Assembly: GCA_937924525.1 (NCBI GenBank)
Contig: CALDSU010000008.1
Location: 372,001-436,000 of the forward strand
Direction of reading: 5' to 3'
Length of the DNA stretch: 64,000 nucleotides
DNA from: an uncultured Bryobacteraceae bacterium
Lineage (GTDB): Bacteria; Acidobacteriota; Terriglobia; Bryobacterales; Bryobacteraceae
Shown here: in pieces, positions 61,364 to 64,000 of the stretch
How the letters are laid out: each line of letters opens with the position of its first letter
Numbering within the stretch: position 1 is the first letter of the stretch
Translations under genes and position numbers: made by a program
Notes under the pieces: generated by a model
Seen by the model: the letters and a program-made list of their open reading frames with translations, nothing else
Database searches by the model: none
Told to the model about the DNA's origin: nothing

Positions 61364-62590
61364 TCAAAGCACATCCGCAAACCAACGCCGTAGTTTATAG
61401 AACCAGGCGAACCCGCCGAGGAACGTCACCGAGCCGAGGGCATACAGCATGGCCAACCCCGCAGCCGAAGGAGCGGCGCCTTCCAGCAGCACCGTGCGGT
61501 ATTCGCGCACCAGCACGGACATGGGGTTTTTCGCCAGAATCGGCGCGATGGCCGCCGGCAGGGAAGCCTCCGGGTAACAGATAGGCGTGAGGAAGAACCA
61601 CAACGTCAGCAGAAAACCCATCACCTGGCTGAGATCCCTCACGAAGACCCCCAAGGCGGCGAGGAACCAGCAAAGGCCCAGGGTGAACAGCACCTGAGGA
61701 ACAAACAGCGCCGGCAGCCAAAGAGCGCTGAACGGCGCCGCCCCTCGCAGCGCCAGCAGGACCCCCAAGAGCAGGATGGCGGCGATGCACTCGGTCACCA
61801 GTCCGGCGGCGGTGAGGTTTACCGGGAGCATTTCCACGGGAAACAGGAGTTTCTTGACGAAATTGCGATGCTCCCACAGTACGCCGGGCGCCCGCGCCAG
61901 CGCTTCGGAGAACGCGAGCCACGGCAGCATGCCCGCCAGGAAGTACAGGGCGAATCCGGAGCGGCTTTGGTCATTGCCGAAACGCGCTTCCAGCACAATG
62001 CCGAAGACGAAGAAGTAGGTGACCATGAGCAGCAGCGGGCTCAGTACGGTCCAGAACGCGCCCATGAAAGAGCCGCGATAGCGCGCCAGGATGTCGCGCC
62101 GCACCATGGACCGCACCAGGCCCCAGTTGGCGAAAATGGCGCGGAAGGGCAGCGTGAACAATCGCCCAACGGCGCGCCACCAGCGTTCGCGGCGCAGCGT
62201 GCGGGCGGTGGCCAGGCGCAGCTTCTGCCAGTCCGCCCGCCCGTGCTCGACGACGGCATCGAGCAGCAGGAATGGCCAGCCGCGCTCGGAGTACCACGCC
62301 ACGCCTTCGCGCAAAGGCGAAACCACAATGCGATAGCGGCCTGGCTCGGGTGGCAGATCGATCGACAGCGCCAGCGGAGCTTCTCCTTCCGGCGGGAGAA
62401 CGCCGGGAAGCAGGGCCCGCGGACCATCGCGCACCAGCGTGTCGCTTTCCGGATCGAACATCAAATAGCCGAAGGCGAATCCCTGGTCTGCGGGCCACGG
62501 CTCCCCGGAGCGGTTCCGCGCGGTGAACTCGATCCGGAGGCGAAGATCGCCCTCCCGGACGACACGAGGCTGCTGGTAGCCGACGCTCAT
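61364..62590 (-). CDS. ABC-2 polysaccharide export permease with N-terminal beta-sandwich-like extension
   Basis: Permease: VRSMVRRDILARYRGSFMGAFWTVLSPLLLMVTYFFVFGIVLEARF ... FVRDLSQVMGFLLTLWFFLTPICYPEASLP ... NPMSVLVREYRTVLLEG; N-terminal ~130 aa SVGYQQPRVVREGDLRLRIEFTARNRSG...PPEPGRYRIVVSPLREGVAWYSERGWPFLLLDAVVE. Confidence 0.9.
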   Translation of the reverse strand: MSVGYQQPRVVREGDLRLRIEFTARNRSGEPWPADQGFAFGYLMFDPESDTLVRDGPRALLPGVLPPEGEAPLALSIDLPPEPGRYRIVVSPLREGVAWYSERGWPFLLLDAVVEHGRADWQKLRLATARTLRRERWWRAVGRLFTLPFRAIFANWGLVRSMVRRDILARYRGSFMGAFWTVLSPLLLMVTYFFVFGIVLEARFGNDQSRSGFALYFLAGMLPWLAFSEALARAPGVLWEHRNFVKKLLFPVEMLPVNLTAAGLVTECIAAILLLGVLLALRGAAPFSALWLPALFVPQVLFTLGLCWFLAALGVFVRDLSQVMGFLLTLWFFLTPICYPEASLPAAIAPILAKNPMSVLVREYRTVLLEGAAPSAAGLAMLYALGSVTFLGGFAWFYKLRRWFADVL

Positions 62591-64000
62591 GAGTAGAGCC
62601 AGGAAGGATAGCGGTCGCGCACCGGACCCGTCTTGCGGCCCACGGCGTAAATGCCGTCGCCCCGGAGGTGCACGGGCAGGTTGTAGCCGCGCAGCAGGTG
62701 CTCTACCCAGGCATACTCCGGATGAGCTTCCTCGCGAAAGGGACCCGTTTCGAGCAGCGTCACCTCGAAACCGGAGTTTTCCAGAAGCTGGTGGATCTCG
62801 CGGGGGGTGTACTCCCGGTTGTGGCGGGCCGCGGGTTCTTCCGCGCCGGCAGGCCGGAGGTAGGCGTGGAAGAAGCCGGGGTGGTAGCCCTCCAGCATGG
62901 CCGCCAGCCCGCGCAGCGCGGCGATATTGGGCGTCGTCAACACCAGGCTCCCGCCGGGCCGCAGGATGCGGTGCACCTCCGTCAGGAGATGCATGGGATC
63001 GGCGTACAAGTGCTCGATCAGCTCGCAACAGAGCACCGTGGTGAAGGACTCGTCCGCGTACGGGTAGCGATCCCGTTCGGCGTCGAAATGATCGATGTCG
63101 CAGACAAAGGTTTCACCGCTCGCGGAGCGGACTTCCTTGTGATCCACCACGCCGAGCTTGCCATAATAACAGCCGCGCACATGCCCGTAGCCCAACTGAA
63201 AGCGCAACGCCGGCGTGATTTGCAGGTAAGCGCCCATCTCCAGGATGTGATCGTCGGGCCCGCCGGGGGGAATGATCGACAGCGTCTTTTGCAGGCGGCT
63301 GACATGCGCGGCGGCGTAAGCGCGCGCGTTTGGTTCCTGCACCCAGTCGAGAATGATTTCCGGCGGCGGCGTGGGAGCCGGCGCTTGGGCCGGCGCCGGC
63401 CCGGGCGATGGCTGAGGCCCGGGATCCTGATAAGGGCGTCCCTCGGTCGCCGCGCGGGCGAACTCCAGGTAGCGGCGCGCGGCCAGTTCCCAGCTACACT
63501 CCCGCGCGACGTAGCGCCGGGCCGCCTCGCCCAGGGTGCGCGCCAGGTCCAGGCGCGAGGTCAGCAGGTTCAGATACTCGAAGATCAGGTCTTCCTCGCC
63601 CGCGCCCACGGGAATCTTCAGGCAGATCTCGTCGGGCAGTTCCGCGAAGGAACCTACGTCGGAAACGAGCACGGCCTTTCCCATGCCCAGCGCGCGCAAG
63701 AGACTGCCCGACGTTTCGCCCACGGTGGGATAGCGCAAGTTCAGGACGATGTCGCAGGCGGCCAGGCAGCCTTCAAAGTCCTCGAGCGGCGCGAAACCGG
63801 TTAGCCGGACATACGGCGTCAACTCCAGGGATTGAATCAGCGCGCGCACCGGAAAATCGGGGTGCTCCTCACCCACCAGGATCATGCGCACCCGGGGATG
63901 GAGCCGGACCAGGCGGCGAAAGGCGCGCAGCGACTCGGCGATGCGTTTGTACGGTTTCAGAAAACCGAAGATTCCCACCAGCGGCGTAGCTGGGTCGAGG
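62587..64000 (-). CDS. glycosyltransferase group 1 (C-terminal part in window) fused to class I SAM methyltransferase; 5' end beyond window
   Basis: GT part FKPYKRI-type FLKPYKRIAESLRAFRRLVRLHPRVRMILVGEE...YPTVGETSGSLLRALGMGKAVLVSDVGSFAELP; linker DPGPQPSPGPAPAQAPAPTPPPE; MT part HILEMGAYLQI...ELIEHLYADPMHLLTEVHRILRPGGSLVLTTPN. Confidence 0.9.
   Translation of the reverse strand, partial: LDPATPLVGIFGFLKPYKRIAESLRAFRRLVRLHPRVRMILVGEEHPDFPVRALIQSLELTPYVRLTGFAPLEDFEGCLAACDIVLNLRYPTVGETSGSLLRALGMGKAVLVSDVGSFAELPDEICLKIPVGAGEEDLIFEYLNLLTSRLDLARTLGEAARRYVARECSWELAARRYLEFARAATEGRPYQDPGPQPSPGPAPAQAPAPTPPPEIILDWVQEPNARAYAAAHVSRLQKTLSIIPPGGPDDHILEMGAYLQITPALRFQLGYGHVRGCYYGKLGVVDHKEVRSASGETFVCDIDHFDAERDRYPYADESFTTVLCCELIEHLYADPMHLLTEVHRILRPGGSLVLTTPNIAALRGLAAMLEGYHPGFFHAYLRPAGAEEPAARHNREYTPREIHQLLENSGFEVTLLETGPFREEAHPEYAWVEHLLRGYNLPVHLRGDGIYAVGRKTGPVRDRYPSWLYS

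Noticed and set aside
62668-63804. 378-aa plus ORF opposite the GT-methyltransferase
   Set aside because: Antisense GC artefact; the minus frame has strong GT and SAM-methyltransferase motifs.

Overview
High-GC chromosomal window, about 45 genes on both strands, with no rRNA, recognisable tRNA, IS element, phage block or CRISPR array. Gene content (a TIGR03437-type protein, Acidobacteria-style carboxypeptidase-regulatory-domain TonB receptors, PEP-CTERM, DUF1080, GH127) suggests an acidobacterium near Solibacter/Bryobacter; this is inference from families, not a database result. Recognisable housekeeping genes: glgC, pyrF, trkA/trkH, bamA + ompH/skp, an RluA-type pseudouridine synthase and uxaA. 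Regions I find most interesting: (1) 17.2-25.7 kb, a secreted TIGR03437 protein, TonB receptor, beta-helix surface protein and YncE/alkaline-phosphatase fusion, preceded by a Pho-box-like repeat at 17181-17212, possibly an outer-membrane phosphate-scavenging locus; (2) 61.4-64 kb, an ABC-2 polysaccharide exporter permease with an N-terminal beta-sandwich-like domain, translationally coupled to a glycosyltransferase-methyltransferase fusion; (3) 26.6-27.06 kb, a DUF5666-like gene broken by an apparent 1-nt contraction in a homopolymer; (4) 28.6-30.4 kb, a seven-CXXCH cytochrome coupled to a sorbosone/PQQ-type dehydrogenase; (5) several small or unusual-architecture proteins. All family assignments come from reading motifs in the supplied translations; no searches were run.
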